This document shows positions 6,021 through 15,348 of a stretch of DNA of 64,000 bases, piece by piece. The notes beneath the pieces were generated by a model. It searched no databases, was not told the DNA's origin, and saw only the letters and a program-made list of their open reading frames with translations. This stretch comes from a virus, in IMG/VR virus record IMGVR_UViG_3300023184_000031, positions 1 through 64,000 of that record. One strand, written 5' to 3'. Made by a program: the position numbers and the translations under genes. Every line of letters starts with the position of its first letter. The stretch's first letter is position 1.

Positions 6021-6207
6021 TAAAAAAATAATACAAAGCGTATTATTAACTAAAGAAGCGTTTGAGGAAAGTATTAACAAAATACGCGAACAAAAAGCAG
6101 CGGAATATGGTTTGACATTGGAGCAATGGAACGAGGCTGTCGCTACGTTGCAAGTAGTTAGCCCTATTACGCATAATACCCAGCAATCTACTAGTGGTAG
6201 TGAATAA
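6007..6207 (+). CDS. small hypothetical protein
   Basis: 66 residues, mainly helical and charged (ESINKIREQKAAEYGLTLEQWNEA) with a polar tail. Unrecognised. Overlaps the end of the preceding gene, suggesting translational coupling. Confidence 0.6.
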   Translation: MENINKKIIQSVLLTKEAFEESINKIREQKAAEYGLTLEQWNEAVATLQVVSPITHNTQQSTSGSE

Positions 6208-6227
6208 TATTAAATAAATAAGTTATA

Positions 6228-6704
6228 ATGAAACATGTAACACCAGACGAATCACATTATTACATTAAGTTAAAACCTCATCAAACCAAAAAAGCGGATG
6301 CGTTTACTTTGCTAGATGAAGAAGACGGCTGGCAATCTGTAGTTTATTTGGCCAACGCTGTTTTAGACCCTTCCGGCGCTGTTCGCGCGCCTGAGTACGT
6401 GTACGTACTCGTAAACAAAAGTGTTCCTAATATGGTTAAGATTGGTATGACTACCAATACACCCGATCAACGCGCTCGTCAAATATCTGCGGCAACTGGC
6501 GTTGCTACGCCATGGATATCTGTATTTGGGTATGCTTGTTACCGCTCTGATCTTCTTGAAGAGGAAATTCACAATCACCTAAAACCGTATCGCGTTAATA
6601 CACATCGCGAAATGTTTGCTGTTGATTCACACACTGCGCAAAAAGTTATTGAGGAGTTTGGATATAAGTATTCTACTGCGCTGTGGGATCATAATGGGTA
6701 TTAA
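6228..6704 (+). CDS. GIY-YIG-like protein of T5orf172/MUG113 type
   Basis: 158 residues. The core at about residues 62-145 reads YVYVLVNKSVPNMVKIGMT, DQRARQISAATG, WISVFGYACY, LEEEIHNHLKPYR, HREMFAV. This is the degenerate GIY-YIG nuclease arrangement of T5orf172/MUG113 domains: VYVL strand, KIG strand, R helix, then E/H helix. The N-terminal ~60 residues are unrecognised. Such proteins are often free-standing phage nucleases; activity is not assured. Late-type element ATATTTATT follows immediately. Confidence 0.65.
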   Translation: MKHVTPDESHYYIKLKPHQTKKADAFTLLDEEDGWQSVVYLANAVLDPSGAVRAPEYVYVLVNKSVPNMVKIGMTTNTPDQRARQISAATGVATPWISVFGYACYRSDLLEEEIHNHLKPYRVNTHREMFAVDSHTAQKVIEEFGYKYSTALWDHNGY

Positions 6705-6712
6705 TATTTATT
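6704..6712 (+). promoter_or_regulatory. late-type promoter element
   Basis: ATATTTATT starting at the last base of the preceding stop codon, 3 bases before the ATG at 6716. Confidence 0.4.
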
Positions 6713-6715
6713 GAT

Positions 6716-6955
6716 ATGAAGACATATAAAATAAAATTAGAAGATAAAGCTGCATTTATTAATGCTTTAAAAAGTATTGATATAGGTGTTGATAGTTATA
6801 ATATTATTGATGTATTACCTAAAGGTTATTTTGAAATTACATTTACTAATCCTCAAGACGAGGTAACTGCTAAAGATATCTTAAAGACTCACACCGGTAT
6901 AGATCAATTGAAAGAAATGTTACGCCGTATTATACGCGAAGAACTTAAAAAATAA
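6716..6955 (+). CDS. hypothetical protein with C-terminal IREEL helix
   Basis: 79 residues. A small alpha/beta domain (YKIKLEDKAAFINALKSI ... GYFEITFTN) ends in an amphipathic helix LKEMLRRIIREELKK. The same kind of helix occurs at the N-termini of many proteins in the accessory region. Function unknown. Confidence 0.6.
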   Translation: MKTYKIKLEDKAAFINALKSIDIGVDSYNIIDVLPKGYFEITFTNPQDEVTAKDILKTHTGIDQLKEMLRRIIREELKK

Positions 6956-7064
6956 GATTTGGATGGCTAAATTCTTTCTCGTAGATTCAAAATACATTTG
7001 GTTTGAAAAAGGGTTAAGGGAATGAGAGATTTGAAGAATGAAATGAGGGAACGGGAATGTTCGT

Positions 7065-7073
7065 ATATTTATA
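7065..7073 (+). promoter_or_regulatory. late-type promoter element
   Basis: ATATTTATA 14 bases before the ATG at 7088. Confidence 0.55.
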
Positions 7074-7087
7074 TGTAAATATATATT

Positions 7088-7288
7088 ATGAGATATAAAA
7101 ACAATGTATTAGAAAAATTAGGACAGATAGATACTATCGCTAATCGTCTTAATGTTCAAGTAAACAGAGGTGGAACTCAAGATCAAGTTCTTGAATCTAT
7201 TGAAATGTTAAAAGAACAAATTGAATCTACCCGTGAAATAGTTTCTATTGAAGCGGATGATTTTGATCAACAATTTAGACCACAATAA
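7088..7288 (+). CDS. small helical hypothetical protein
   Basis: 66 residues, predicted two-helix coil (NVLEKLGQIDTIANRLN; QVLESIEMLKEQIESTREI). Not recognised. Followed after 3 bases by the next gene, with which it probably forms an operon leading to the late sigma gene. Confidence 0.6.
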   Translation: MRYKNNVLEKLGQIDTIANRLNVQVNRGGTQDQVLESIEMLKEQIESTREIVSIEADDFDQQFRPQ

Positions 7289-7291
7289 TTT

Positions 7292-7570
7292 ATGCAAATA
7301 GTTTTATGGGTTATATTAATTCATGTTATTGAGATAATTGGTATTGCCGGTTATTTAATAATTTCAAAGAATAATAAACTCGAGAAAGTAATTGAAAGTC
7401 AACAACAATATATAGATGCTATTAGTATCGTTATTGAAAATTCGGCTAATACTATTCAAGAACTAGATAATCGTGGAGCATTTGAAGCGGATGATGAAGT
7501 TGGTACTTTTTTTAAGAATTTAAAGGAAATACAAAACGTTTTAAATCAATTCAATACTCTTAAAAACTAG
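7292..7570 (+). CDS. membrane-anchored coiled-coil protein
   Basis: 92 residues. N-terminal membrane helix (IVLWVILIHVIEIIGIAGYLII) then a charged coil (KNNKLEKVIESQQQYIDAI) and an acidic C-terminal region. N-in, C-out orientation is likely. Not recognised. Lies directly upstream of the sigma-factor gene. Confidence 0.6.
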   Translation: MQIVLWVILIHVIEIIGIAGYLIISKNNKLEKVIESQQQYIDAISIVIENSANTIQELDNRGAFEADDEVGTFFKNLKEIQNVLNQFNTLKN

Positions 7571-7624
7571 TTTGGTTTCGATATTTTCTGTTATTATATT
7601 ATATAATAAAACATTAAATATCAT

Positions 7625-8404
7625 ATGTTAACTTACTATGAAGAAGATAATCTCGATATATTTTTAGAGGATACTAAAATTGCTCTTAATAAGAGAGGTC
7701 AACCACGTAAACGTAAACCAAAAGAACCCAGAATATATTTTACATCTGATACTGAGGAAGCTATTATTGAATATTTAGCTTCTACAGATCAGGACTTCCG
7801 TAATCGTCTTTATAGCGATCGTATTGAATATGCCTTTTATAAATTGGCTGAAAATATTATCCATACATTTAAATTCTATTATACTAACTCAGATACAATT
7901 GAGGAATTAAAACATGAGGTTGTAACATTTCTACTTGAAAAACTTCACTTATATGATCAGTCTAAAGGTAAAGCATTCTCTTATTTCGGTACTATTGCTA
8001 AACGCTATCTTATAGTTTATAATAACAATAATTATAAGAAACTACAGGAACGTGCTGATGTAGAAGAATTGGATGAAGATAAAAACTTTATGCATGAAAC
8101 TCTTCGTGAAAATGAAGAGAAATTTAGTTCAGATAATTTTATAGATCAGTATATTTTATATATTGACAAATATATCCATCAGTTATTTCCTAAAACGCAG
8201 GATGCTAAAACAGCAGATGCTATAATGGAATTATTTCGTAAACGCGAAACATTAGAAATATTTAATAAAAAGGCATTATACATTTATATCCGCGAAATAA
8301 CAGATACTACAACCCCCCACATTACTAAAGTTACTAAAAAACTAGATACATTACGTACTCGACTGTTTAATGAATATTACCAGCATGGGTATATAAAGAT
8401 CTAA
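7625..8404 (+). CDS. 55: gp55-like late-transcription sigma factor
   Basis: 259 residues. The centre (about residues 75-145) matches T4 gp55 in layout: KLAENIIHTFKFYYTNS, EELKHEVVTFLLEKLH, YDQSKGKAFSYFGTIAKRY, LIVYNNNNYKKL. T4 gp55 has the same order (LSKRFNF, W.QEMI.DG...S.KGL..FD..K..NP.AY......). This is a reduced sigma region 2, which directs host RNA polymerase to late promoters. The N-terminus carries a basic patch (NKRGQPRKRKPKEPR). Longer than T4 gp55 (185). It stands immediately before the virion genes, whose starts carry ATATTTAT elements. No late element precedes the gene itself. Confidence 0.7.
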   Translation: MLTYYEEDNLDIFLEDTKIALNKRGQPRKRKPKEPRIYFTSDTEEAIIEYLASTDQDFRNRLYSDRIEYAFYKLAENIIHTFKFYYTNSDTIEELKHEVVTFLLEKLHLYDQSKGKAFSYFGTIAKRYLIVYNNNNYKKLQERADVEELDEDKNFMHETLRENEEKFSSDNFIDQYILYIDKYIHQLFPKTQDAKTADAIMELFRKRETLEIFNKKALYIYIREITDTTTPHITKVTKKLDTLRTRLFNEYYQHGYIKI

Positions 8405-8411
8405 GTATATT

Positions 8412-8420
8412 ATATTTATT
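8412..8420 (+). promoter_or_regulatory. late-type promoter element
   Basis: ATATTTATT 13 bases before the ATG at 8434; opens the baseplate cluster. Confidence 0.65.
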
Positions 8421-8433
8421 ATAAATGTAGATT

Positions 8434-8823
8434 ATGGCAAATTTTGATGATGTTACCTTATTCGGTAACACGTCACTATCCGATATATTTAAACAAATAC
8501 ACCGAAATAACAAGGATACTGACAAACAGATTAATGAATTAATAGATGCTCTCAAACCTCTTGCGTCATCTAATGCAGGTTCGGCAGTAATGCTAATGCC
8601 TACTGTCAAAGATTTAATTGATGTTAACGTAAAAAATAACGAACAATTAATTAAGATGGCAAGTATAGCACAACGTGCATCAACAGCTAATAATACCCCA
8701 ACGGAATTATTTAATCCTGATGAAATCCAGCAACTATTAGATGAACAACGTGCGGTACAGATTGAAGGTAATAAGTTATTACAACAAACTGGAGTTATTC
8801 AACAACAAATAGAGAATAAATAA
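8434..8823 (+). CDS. small virion-cluster protein
   Basis: 129 residues, helical and Gln/Asn-rich (DEIQQLLDEQRAVQIEGNKLLQQTG), not recognised. First gene of the baseplate cluster behind a late-type element. Its stop overlaps the next start (ATAATGG). Could be a baseplate or tail assembly factor. Confidence 0.6.
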   Translation: MANFDDVTLFGNTSLSDIFKQIHRNNKDTDKQINELIDALKPLASSNAGSAVMLMPTVKDLIDVNVKNNEQLIKMASIAQRASTANNTPTELFNPDEIQQLLDEQRAVQIEGNKLLQQTGVIQQQIENK

Positions 8824-9998
8824 TGGTAACTAGAACAGGTATATCATCCCTTGCTACGGCTATATCTAGTACTTATAGTTCATCTCCAACTAATCAATCA
8901 AACCAAAATCAAGTAGGTATTGTAATAGGATTAATTACTACCCCAGGCACACCTAATCAAGAATTATACAATAAAGATGGAATAGGAACTATTTTTTATG
9001 TACCATATAATACTATAAATAAAAATAAACCATTAACAAGTTTTGATTTAAAAAAAGATTGCACTCCAGCTAAGCCATTATTTTCATTTTTACAAGATTA
9101 TCCTCTTCCAGGAGAGCAGGTATTTTTATTTAATGCTGCTTCTCCTGATACTCAAGATTCACCAACCTCTATTCAAACGTATTATTTACCCTCTATTAAT
9201 TTATGGAATAATACACAACAAAATTCTTTATTGAATGATAAATGGAAAACATTTATCCAAAATGAAGATATTCGTAATTTATTAGCATTTGAGGGTGATA
9301 GAATATATCAAGGTAGGAAAGCAAATGGAATACGTTTTGGCACCACAGTTAAATATCATGCTGATTTAAATGAATGGAGTAATACAGGTAACGATGGAGA
9401 TCCTATTACTATAATGGTAAATGGATATATAACTACAGATACTGGATCTTTAATTCCTAATGTGGAAGAAATTAATAAAGAGATGTCTTCCCTTTATATG
9501 ACATCTACTCAAACAATTCCATTAATACCTGGAGCTAGTATAATAAATAAAACTTTTTTTATACCCACAACTACTCCTAATCACTATAATAATTCTCAAA
9601 TAATATTAAATAGTGATAGAGTTACTCTTAATTCTAAACGAGATGAAGTCCTATTATTTGCTAAAACTAATATAGAATTAAATACAGACAATATAACTAA
9701 TTTAAATTCAGGACAAAGAGTTCATTTAAATAGCCCTATTATATGGTTAGGTTCAAATAAAAAAACAGGTACACAACCCACAGAACCTTTATTATTAGGT
9801 AATAAAACAGTAAATGTACTTACTCAATTAATAAAAGCGTTAAGTGATGTAGGAAATGCACTAACCGAAATAGTAACTACTCCTCCAGGTTCTCCTTTAA
9901 CTAGTGCAAATACTGCTGGAACAAAATTAGTTGCTAAAATGAATGCTTTACAAAAACAACTTAAAAATATTACGTCTAATAGTAACTTTACAGTATAA
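8823..9998 (+). CDS. probable baseplate hub/spike protein
   Basis: 391 residues. The middle contains the block GDRIYQGRKANGIRFGTT (about residues 158-175), then NEWS.TGN.GDPITIMVNGY, typical of phage baseplate hub/spike proteins with an OB-fold-like part related in role to T4 gp5. The C-terminus repeats beta-type strings (INLNTDNITNLNSGQRVHLNSP-like turns) as in spike stems. No lysozyme domain seen, unlike T4 gp5. Coupled start and stop with both neighbours. Confidence 0.55.
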   Translation: MVTRTGISSLATAISSTYSSSPTNQSNQNQVGIVIGLITTPGTPNQELYNKDGIGTIFYVPYNTINKNKPLTSFDLKKDCTPAKPLFSFLQDYPLPGEQVFLFNAASPDTQDSPTSIQTYYLPSINLWNNTQQNSLLNDKWKTFIQNEDIRNLLAFEGDRIYQGRKANGIRFGTTVKYHADLNEWSNTGNDGDPITIMVNGYITTDTGSLIPNVEEINKEMSSLYMTSTQTIPLIPGASIINKTFFIPTTTPNHYNNSQIILNSDRVTLNSKRDEVLLFAKTNIELNTDNITNLNSGQRVHLNSPIIWLGSNKKTGTQPTEPLLLGNKTVNVLTQLIKALSDVGNALTEIVTTPPGSPLTSANTAGTKLVAKMNALQKQLKNITSNSNFTV

Positions 9999-11203
9999 TG
10001 TCTAATTTACTAAATATATCGTCTCTTTCTAATCCGGCTTTAATTAGTAATGCTAAAAATCAATTAGTATCTTCTGCTACTAATAAAGTAAAAACAACTA
10101 TTCTTAGCAAAGCGGATGAATTAAAAAATAAAGTAATAGAACTAGGGACTAAAAGAATAAATATAAATAAGGAATATGATACTTTAATTTTAAAAATACA
10201 AAATGATGATATCTTAAGTAATGAAGAAAAAACATCAAAAATAAATGAGTTACAACAAAAAAGAGCAGATGAATTAAAATTATTAGATGATGAAACTCAA
10301 AAACTAAAAGATGAAATTACTAATTTATCTAATGATCCTTTAAAAGAAGCTAAAGCTGAAAAAAAGAAATTAAATAATATTATAGATAAAAATATAAAAA
10401 AATCTAAAAGAGATAATAAAAAAGCTAATGCTGCTAGAAATAGACAAGTACTTCAAAATGTTAAAAAAGGTATAGGACCTATTATTCTAAGTAAAATAAC
10501 TAATATTTTAGTAAATGTAGCTGCTCAAACTACTACTTTACAAGAATTAGTAGATAAAACTAATGAAATAATAGATACAGCTACTACTCCTAGTGAAATT
10601 CAACAAGCTATAATAGCAAGAAATAATGCTATTCAAATTATAAATAATCAAGAAAAAAAACTTAGTATTGTAAGAGCACTAATTACAGTTTTAAAAGTTA
10701 TTATTATTATAAGTGAAACTATTATTATTATTCTTACATTAATATACACCATTCCTCCCCCAGCAGGACTTGGCCCTATAATGCCTTCTCCAATTAAAAA
10801 AATAATTGATAAACTAAATAAATTAATAGAAATATTATATATAGCTATACCAATTATATCTACAATATTAGATCAATCTATAGCAGAATTAGAGGATTTA
10901 AAAGCGCAGTTACATAATACTAATATTTTAATAGATAAAAAAGCATCAAATTCAAGTAATAATCAATTTAATAATATTCAAGTAGGGATATTCCCTGAAG
11001 AATATAAAGGATTTAAATTTGCTATTAAAGAAGAAACCGGATCTAATGCCGTAGTAATAGCTGGAAATAAACGTCACTATGCTGTAGCTATAGATACAAA
11101 TAATGTAGAAGTATTAAAAAGCGAATTATCATTTACATTAGATCCAAATGATTTAGTAGATCAATTAAAATTAGTAATAGATTCACAAAATTTACAAGCT
11201 TAA
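9998..11203 (+). CDS. coiled-coil tail protein with hydrophobic segments
   Basis: 401 residues, Lys/Asn/Ile-rich. Residues ~35-160 are coiled-coil (NKEYDTLILKIQNDD, LDDETQKLKDEITNL). Two very hydrophobic stretches follow, about 225-250 (VLKVIIIISETIIIILTLIY) and 277-295 (EILYIAIPIISTIL), separated by a Pro-rich loop. The C-terminal ~80 residues are globular. The combination suggests a tape-measure-like or baseplate-hub component that meets the membrane. Not recognised by family. Confidence 0.5.
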   Translation: MSNLLNISSLSNPALISNAKNQLVSSATNKVKTTILSKADELKNKVIELGTKRININKEYDTLILKIQNDDILSNEEKTSKINELQQKRADELKLLDDETQKLKDEITNLSNDPLKEAKAEKKKLNNIIDKNIKKSKRDNKKANAARNRQVLQNVKKGIGPIILSKITNILVNVAAQTTTLQELVDKTNEIIDTATTPSEIQQAIIARNNAIQIINNQEKKLSIVRALITVLKVIIIISETIIIILTLIYTIPPPAGLGPIMPSPIKKIIDKLNKLIEILYIAIPIISTILDQSIAELEDLKAQLHNTNILIDKKASNSSNNQFNNIQVGIFPEEYKGFKFAIKEETGSNAVVIAGNKRHYAVAIDTNNVEVLKSELSFTLDPNDLVDQLKLVIDSQNLQA

Positions 11204-11212
11204 ATATTTATT
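11204..11212 (+). promoter_or_regulatory. late-type promoter element
   Basis: ATATTTATT overlapping the preceding stop, 3 bases before the ATG at 11216. Confidence 0.45.
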
Positions 11213-11215
11213 TAT

Positions 11216-11578
11216 ATGAACGTTAAATTATTCAAAAAACTTATTAAAGAAGCAGTAACCGAGGCTATCTATGAAGAATTGCCTGTTATTATTAATGAAG
11301 CATTAGCTAAACAAAATAACCAACCACTACGTGAAAATAAAGCATTTAATTTTACTAGTGCTGATGTAGCTCCATTGTCCGGAGATGTACGTAACTCATT
11401 AATGGCTAAAATGGGCGCTGAATTTGGATTTACACCACCTCAACGTAATGATTTAAAAATCATTGATACAGTTGATGAATCAACAGGTGAAAAAGTTAAT
11501 CCATATTTAAACTTTATAGCAGATGCCGCAGCTAATATGTCACCAATGGATAGATCAGGATTAAGAAACTTAGATTAA
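11216..11578 (+). CDS. virion-cluster protein with N-terminal tag-like helix
   Basis: 120 residues. Starts with an amphipathic helix NVKLFKKLIKEAVTEAIYEE like those at many starts in the 23-58 kb region. The rest is unrecognised (VAPLSGDVRNSLMAKMG). Placed directly before gp25, so probably part of the baseplate or assembled with it. Confidence 0.55.
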   Translation: MNVKLFKKLIKEAVTEAIYEELPVIINEALAKQNNQPLRENKAFNFTSADVAPLSGDVRNSLMAKMGAEFGFTPPQRNDLKIIDTVDESTGEKVNPYLNFIADAAANMSPMDRSGLRNLD

Positions 11579-11579
11579 T

Positions 11580-11993
11580 ATGCCTATACCTCAAACAATA
11601 CGAGTTAATCCATTAGATTTGCAAAAAAATATTGCAATTGGGGTTTCTTTACCTTTTAATGGTCCTTCGGGTCCATTTAATAGTACCTATAGTACTAAAG
11701 ATCAAATTAAATCAAATTTAATTAATTTAATACTTACTAATAAAGGTGAAAGAGTATTTAATCCTGAATTTGGAATGGATCTTAGGAAAGTATTATTTGA
11801 AGGTATGGTAGATGATTTAACATCTGTAATACAAGATTTGATTGTTATGAATATTAATATGTTTATTCCTGAAGTAATTGTAAATAATATAAATGTAATT
11901 CAAAATAAAGATAATAATAGTATATCTATAACAGTACAATATTCATTAGCAATATCAGGAACATCTGATCAAATAACAGTAGAATTTATATAA
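11580..11993 (+). CDS. 25: gp25-like baseplate wedge protein
   Basis: 137 residues, the usual length of the gp25/gpW-like family. Motifs: QIKSNLINLILTNKGERVF, NPEFGMDLRKVLFEG, and the closing beta strands ISITVQYSLAI. In T4, gp25 sits at the wedge base where sheath polymerisation starts. It comes directly before gp6, as in many contractile tails, with a 2-base gap. Confidence 0.9.
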   Translation: MPIPQTIRVNPLDLQKNIAIGVSLPFNGPSGPFNSTYSTKDQIKSNLINLILTNKGERVFNPEFGMDLRKVLFEGMVDDLTSVIQDLIVMNINMFIPEVIVNNINVIQNKDNNSISITVQYSLAISGTSDQITVEFI

Positions 11994-11995
11994 AA

Positions 11996-13852
11996 ATGGC
12001 AACAGCAGATAATAATAAAGTATCATATTTAAATAAAACTTTTAGCGAATTTAAGGCTAATCTTATAAATTACGCTAAAACTTATTTTCCTAATTCATAT
12101 AATGATTTCTCAGATGCTAATCCAGGGGCAATATTCATTGAAATGGCTTCATATATTGGTGATGTATCTTCATTTTATACTGATACTCAATTACAAGAAA
12201 CATTTTTATTATATGCTAAGGAAAAACCTAACTTATATGCTTTATCATATGGTTTAGGATATCGTCCTAAAGTATCATATGCTGCTAATGTTATAGTTGA
12301 TATATATCAATTAATACCTACTAAAATAGATCCTATTACTGGAAATCTAGTACCAAATTATGCTACTTATGCTTTAATAGTACCTGAAAATACTGCTTTA
12401 ACTTCAACAAGTACAGGAACAAAATTTATTACAACCGAAAAAGTAGATTTTTCATATACAGATAATACTGAAGTTACTTTTGTAGATAGTAATTATTTTC
12501 TACTTAAAAAACAAACCAAAGCAATTTCTGCTGAAATAAAATCAGTTACAATACCTTTCTCAACACCAACTAAATTTTCTTTAGCTACTATTACTGATAC
12601 TAATATATTACAAATATTAGATGCTACAGATGCTCAAGGAAATAAATGGTATGAAGTACCATATTTAGCACAAGCTTCAACATTACTTCCTGTAACTAAT
12701 CCAAATTATCTATCAGATGGAGTACCATATTTAGTTAGTTATCAAAGAATACCTCGTCGTTTTGTATCTAGATTCCTATCAGATGGTACATTACAGTTAG
12801 AATTTGGAGCTGGAATATCAAATTCATCCGACACTACTATTTTACCTACACCAGATAATATAGGATTAGGTTTAGTACCGGGTATATCTACTTTATTAAA
12901 TAATTATAATGTTGCTACACCATTTATCGCTCAAGAATATGGTTTAGCTCCAAGTAGTGATATTACTATTAGATATCTTATAGGTGGTGGTGTAACATCA
13001 AATATTGCTTCTAATGATTTAACTACTATTGATAAAACAAATGTTTATTTTGCTAATGGACCTATAACAAATCCATTAACACCAATTATAAAAGATAGTG
13101 TAGCTTCAAATAATCCATCAGCTGCAGCAGGTGGTCGTGGTGGTGATGAGAATGAAGAAATTCGTAATAATGCCCTATATGCTTATCAATCTCAGTTACG
13201 TGCTGTAACTAGAGAAGATTATATGGTTCGTGCTCTATCATTACCAACTAATTATGGTTCAATAGCTAAAGTATATGTTACACAAGATGTTGCTAGTGAA
13301 ATGATGGCAACTCCAACAGTAGCTTATACTGAAGAACGTAACCCATTATCGTTAGATATGTACATATTAGCTTACAATTCTAATAAAAATTTAATTACAG
13401 CCGCACCTACTTTAAAAAATAATCTTGCATCTTACATCAATCAGTATAGAATGGTTACTGATGCTGTTAATATTAAAGATGCATTTTATATTAATATTGG
13501 AGTTAATTTTGATGTAGTAGTACAAAGTGGATATAATAATAATGATGTAATAACTAATTGTATATTAACATTACAAGATCATTTCAATATAGATAGATGG
13601 ACTATCAATCAACCTATTGTACTATCAGACATAATATCTCGTTTATTGCAAACAAAAGGTGTACAGTCTGTAACTAAATTAGAAATAATAAATAAACAGG
13701 ACTCCACCGGATTAACATACTCTCAATACGCATATGATATATCAGGAGCTACTAGACAAGGCAACATATATCCCTCTGTAGATCCTAGTATATTTGAAGT
13801 TAGATACCCTAACACAGATATACAAGGTCGCGTTGTTCCATTTGCTATTTAA
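11996..13852 (+). CDS. 6: gp6-like (J-type) baseplate wedge protein
   Basis: 618 residues, near T4 gp6 size. Signs: N-terminal DANPGAIFIEMASYIGDV with early helix, RAVTREDYMVRALSLP and GSIAKVYVTQ in the J-like core (about residues 400-425), and a C-terminal domain with LSDIISRLLQTKGVQSVTKLEI. gp6 forms the iris ring joining six baseplate wedges. It follows gp25 directly. Strong call from motif order and context. Confidence 0.9.
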   Translation: MATADNNKVSYLNKTFSEFKANLINYAKTYFPNSYNDFSDANPGAIFIEMASYIGDVSSFYTDTQLQETFLLYAKEKPNLYALSYGLGYRPKVSYAANVIVDIYQLIPTKIDPITGNLVPNYATYALIVPENTALTSTSTGTKFITTEKVDFSYTDNTEVTFVDSNYFLLKKQTKAISAEIKSVTIPFSTPTKFSLATITDTNILQILDATDAQGNKWYEVPYLAQASTLLPVTNPNYLSDGVPYLVSYQRIPRRFVSRFLSDGTLQLEFGAGISNSSDTTILPTPDNIGLGLVPGISTLLNNYNVATPFIAQEYGLAPSSDITIRYLIGGGVTSNIASNDLTTIDKTNVYFANGPITNPLTPIIKDSVASNNPSAAAGGRGGDENEEIRNNALYAYQSQLRAVTREDYMVRALSLPTNYGSIAKVYVTQDVASEMMATPTVAYTEERNPLSLDMYILAYNSNKNLITAAPTLKNNLASYINQYRMVTDAVNIKDAFYINIGVNFDVVVQSGYNNNDVITNCILTLQDHFNIDRWTINQPIVLSDIISRLLQTKGVQSVTKLEIINKQDSTGLTYSQYAYDISGATRQGNIYPSVDPSIFEVRYPNTDIQGRVVPFAI

Positions 13853-13867
13853 AAGTTATAATTTACT

Positions 13868-13876
13868 ATATTTATA
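13868..13876 (+). promoter_or_regulatory. late-type promoter element in a palindrome
   Basis: ATATTTATA within the inverted repeat TTACTATA/TATAGTAA (13863-13884), before the ATG at 13895. Confidence 0.6.
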
Positions 13877-13894
13877 TATAGTAATCATGTAATT

Positions 13895-14983
13895 ATGGCA
13901 ATTTATAAAATATTTCCTGAAAAAAGCGCTACGCTTTATTCATATTCACCTACTCTTAATTCGGGTATTGATGAAATACTAGAACTTAGCACGTATACTG
14001 AAATTGATGGTACATATCAAGTATCACGTCCTCTTATTAAATTTCCTCAAAATGAAATTGAAGATATTATTAATAATAAAACAAATGGAGCTCAATATAG
14101 TTCTTTTTTAAAATTATCATTAGCTAATGCCTCCCAATTACCTTTAGATTATACAATATATTGTTATGCCCTAGCAGAAGATTGGAATATGGGCACAGGT
14201 AGAGCTTCAAATTTACCAGTAATAACAGATGGCGTTAGTTGGAAATATACAACAGGATTAAGTGGAAGTGTATGGTTTACTAATAATATATTTCCTACAG
14301 GAACAACTGGATACTATTCAGGTACTAATATAGGTGGTGGATTATGGTGGTATAGTCTTGAAAGTTCTCAAAATTTTACCAATAAATCTTCTAAAGATAT
14401 TGAAATAGATATTAGTGATTCTGTTTTTGAATGGTATAGTAGAGGAAGTAGCTTTAATAATGGACTTATATTAAAACATAAAAACTCATTAGAATTTACA
14501 ACAGCCTCTGTTGAATTAAAATATTTTTCAGGAAATACACATACTATATATCCTCCATGTTTAGAAATAAGATGGAATGATTTTACATATAATACCGGAT
14601 CCTTACTACCAGCAATAGCTAACTCAGTAGTTTCAATAGGTAATAATAAAAGTGAATACCAACAAGACTCAGTTCAACGCTTTAGAATAAATGTTAGAGA
14701 TAAATTCCCAGCTAGGGCATTTCAGTCTACCTCTGTTTATCTTAATAATAAAGCTCTCCCCCCAGAATCCTATTGGTCAATAAAAGATTTGGATACTGAA
14801 GAAATTGTCGTAGATTATGATACAACATATACAGCAATAAGTTGTGATTCAACTGGTAATTATTTTGATGTATATATGAATGGTTTAGAACCAGAACGTT
14901 ACTATAAATTACTAATTAAAACTATTATAGATAGTAATACAATAATATTCGATGATAGTTACTATTTTAAAGTTATAAGATAA
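13895..14983 (+). CDS. probable baseplate/tail-associated protein
   Basis: 362 residues. The N-terminal 180 residues look like a DNRLRE/adhesin-type beta domain: KSATLYSYSPTLNSG, RPLIKFP, then AEDWNMGTG...GVSW. A second beta domain closes the protein (YQQDSVQRFRINVRDKFPAR). The site after gp6 is where wedge proteins gp7/gp8 lie in T4, but similarity to these is not visible. Confidence 0.5.
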   Translation: MAIYKIFPEKSATLYSYSPTLNSGIDEILELSTYTEIDGTYQVSRPLIKFPQNEIEDIINNKTNGAQYSSFLKLSLANASQLPLDYTIYCYALAEDWNMGTGRASNLPVITDGVSWKYTTGLSGSVWFTNNIFPTGTTGYYSGTNIGGGLWWYSLESSQNFTNKSSKDIEIDISDSVFEWYSRGSSFNNGLILKHKNSLEFTTASVELKYFSGNTHTIYPPCLEIRWNDFTYNTGSLLPAIANSVVSIGNNKSEYQQDSVQRFRINVRDKFPARAFQSTSVYLNNKALPPESYWSIKDLDTEEIVVDYDTTYTAISCDSTGNYFDVYMNGLEPERYYKLLIKTIIDSNTIIFDDSYYFKVIR

Positions 14984-14984
14984 T

Positions 14985-15347
14985 ATGTCTCAAATTCCTA
15001 TAGAAAAAACAGTATACGACAAAAATACTTTTAGTAAAGTAATTGACACCCAATTTCATCAACTACTTAATACCCAAACAGTAGATGAAACTCCCACCTT
15101 TACTATTGATGATTTTTTTACTTTATATGAAGATTTATTCTATCAAATTCCTAAAGAAGGAGATACTAATTCACACAGATATATTTTAGAAAAAGAAGCA
15201 GAATATTTAGGAGTAAATATAAATCAAGAAGATATCCAAGCTTTATTAGATGAAATTACTTCGTTAAGACAACAAGTATTAGATAGTCAAACAACTATCA
15301 ATCAAATAACAAAATCGGCTTCAGTAAATATTACAAACATAGTTTAA
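14985..15347 (+). CDS. small tail-cluster protein
   Basis: 120 residues, acidic, with a C-terminal coil (DIQALLDEITSLRQQVLDSQ). Pattern PTFTIDDFFTLYEDLFYQIPKEG at residues 37-59. Not recognised. One base from each neighbour, so in one operon with the large gene that follows. Confidence 0.55.
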   Translation: MSQIPIEKTVYDKNTFSKVIDTQFHQLLNTQTVDETPTFTIDDFFTLYEDLFYQIPKEGDTNSHRYILEKEAEYLGVNINQEDIQALLDEITSLRQQVLDSQTTINQITKSASVNITNIV

Positions 15348-15348
15348 A

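Noticed and set aside
6963-7025. 20-codon frame (MAKFFLVDSKYIWFEKGLRE)
   Set aside because: No promoter of either class in place and no conservation evidence; could be a remnant but cannot be supported.
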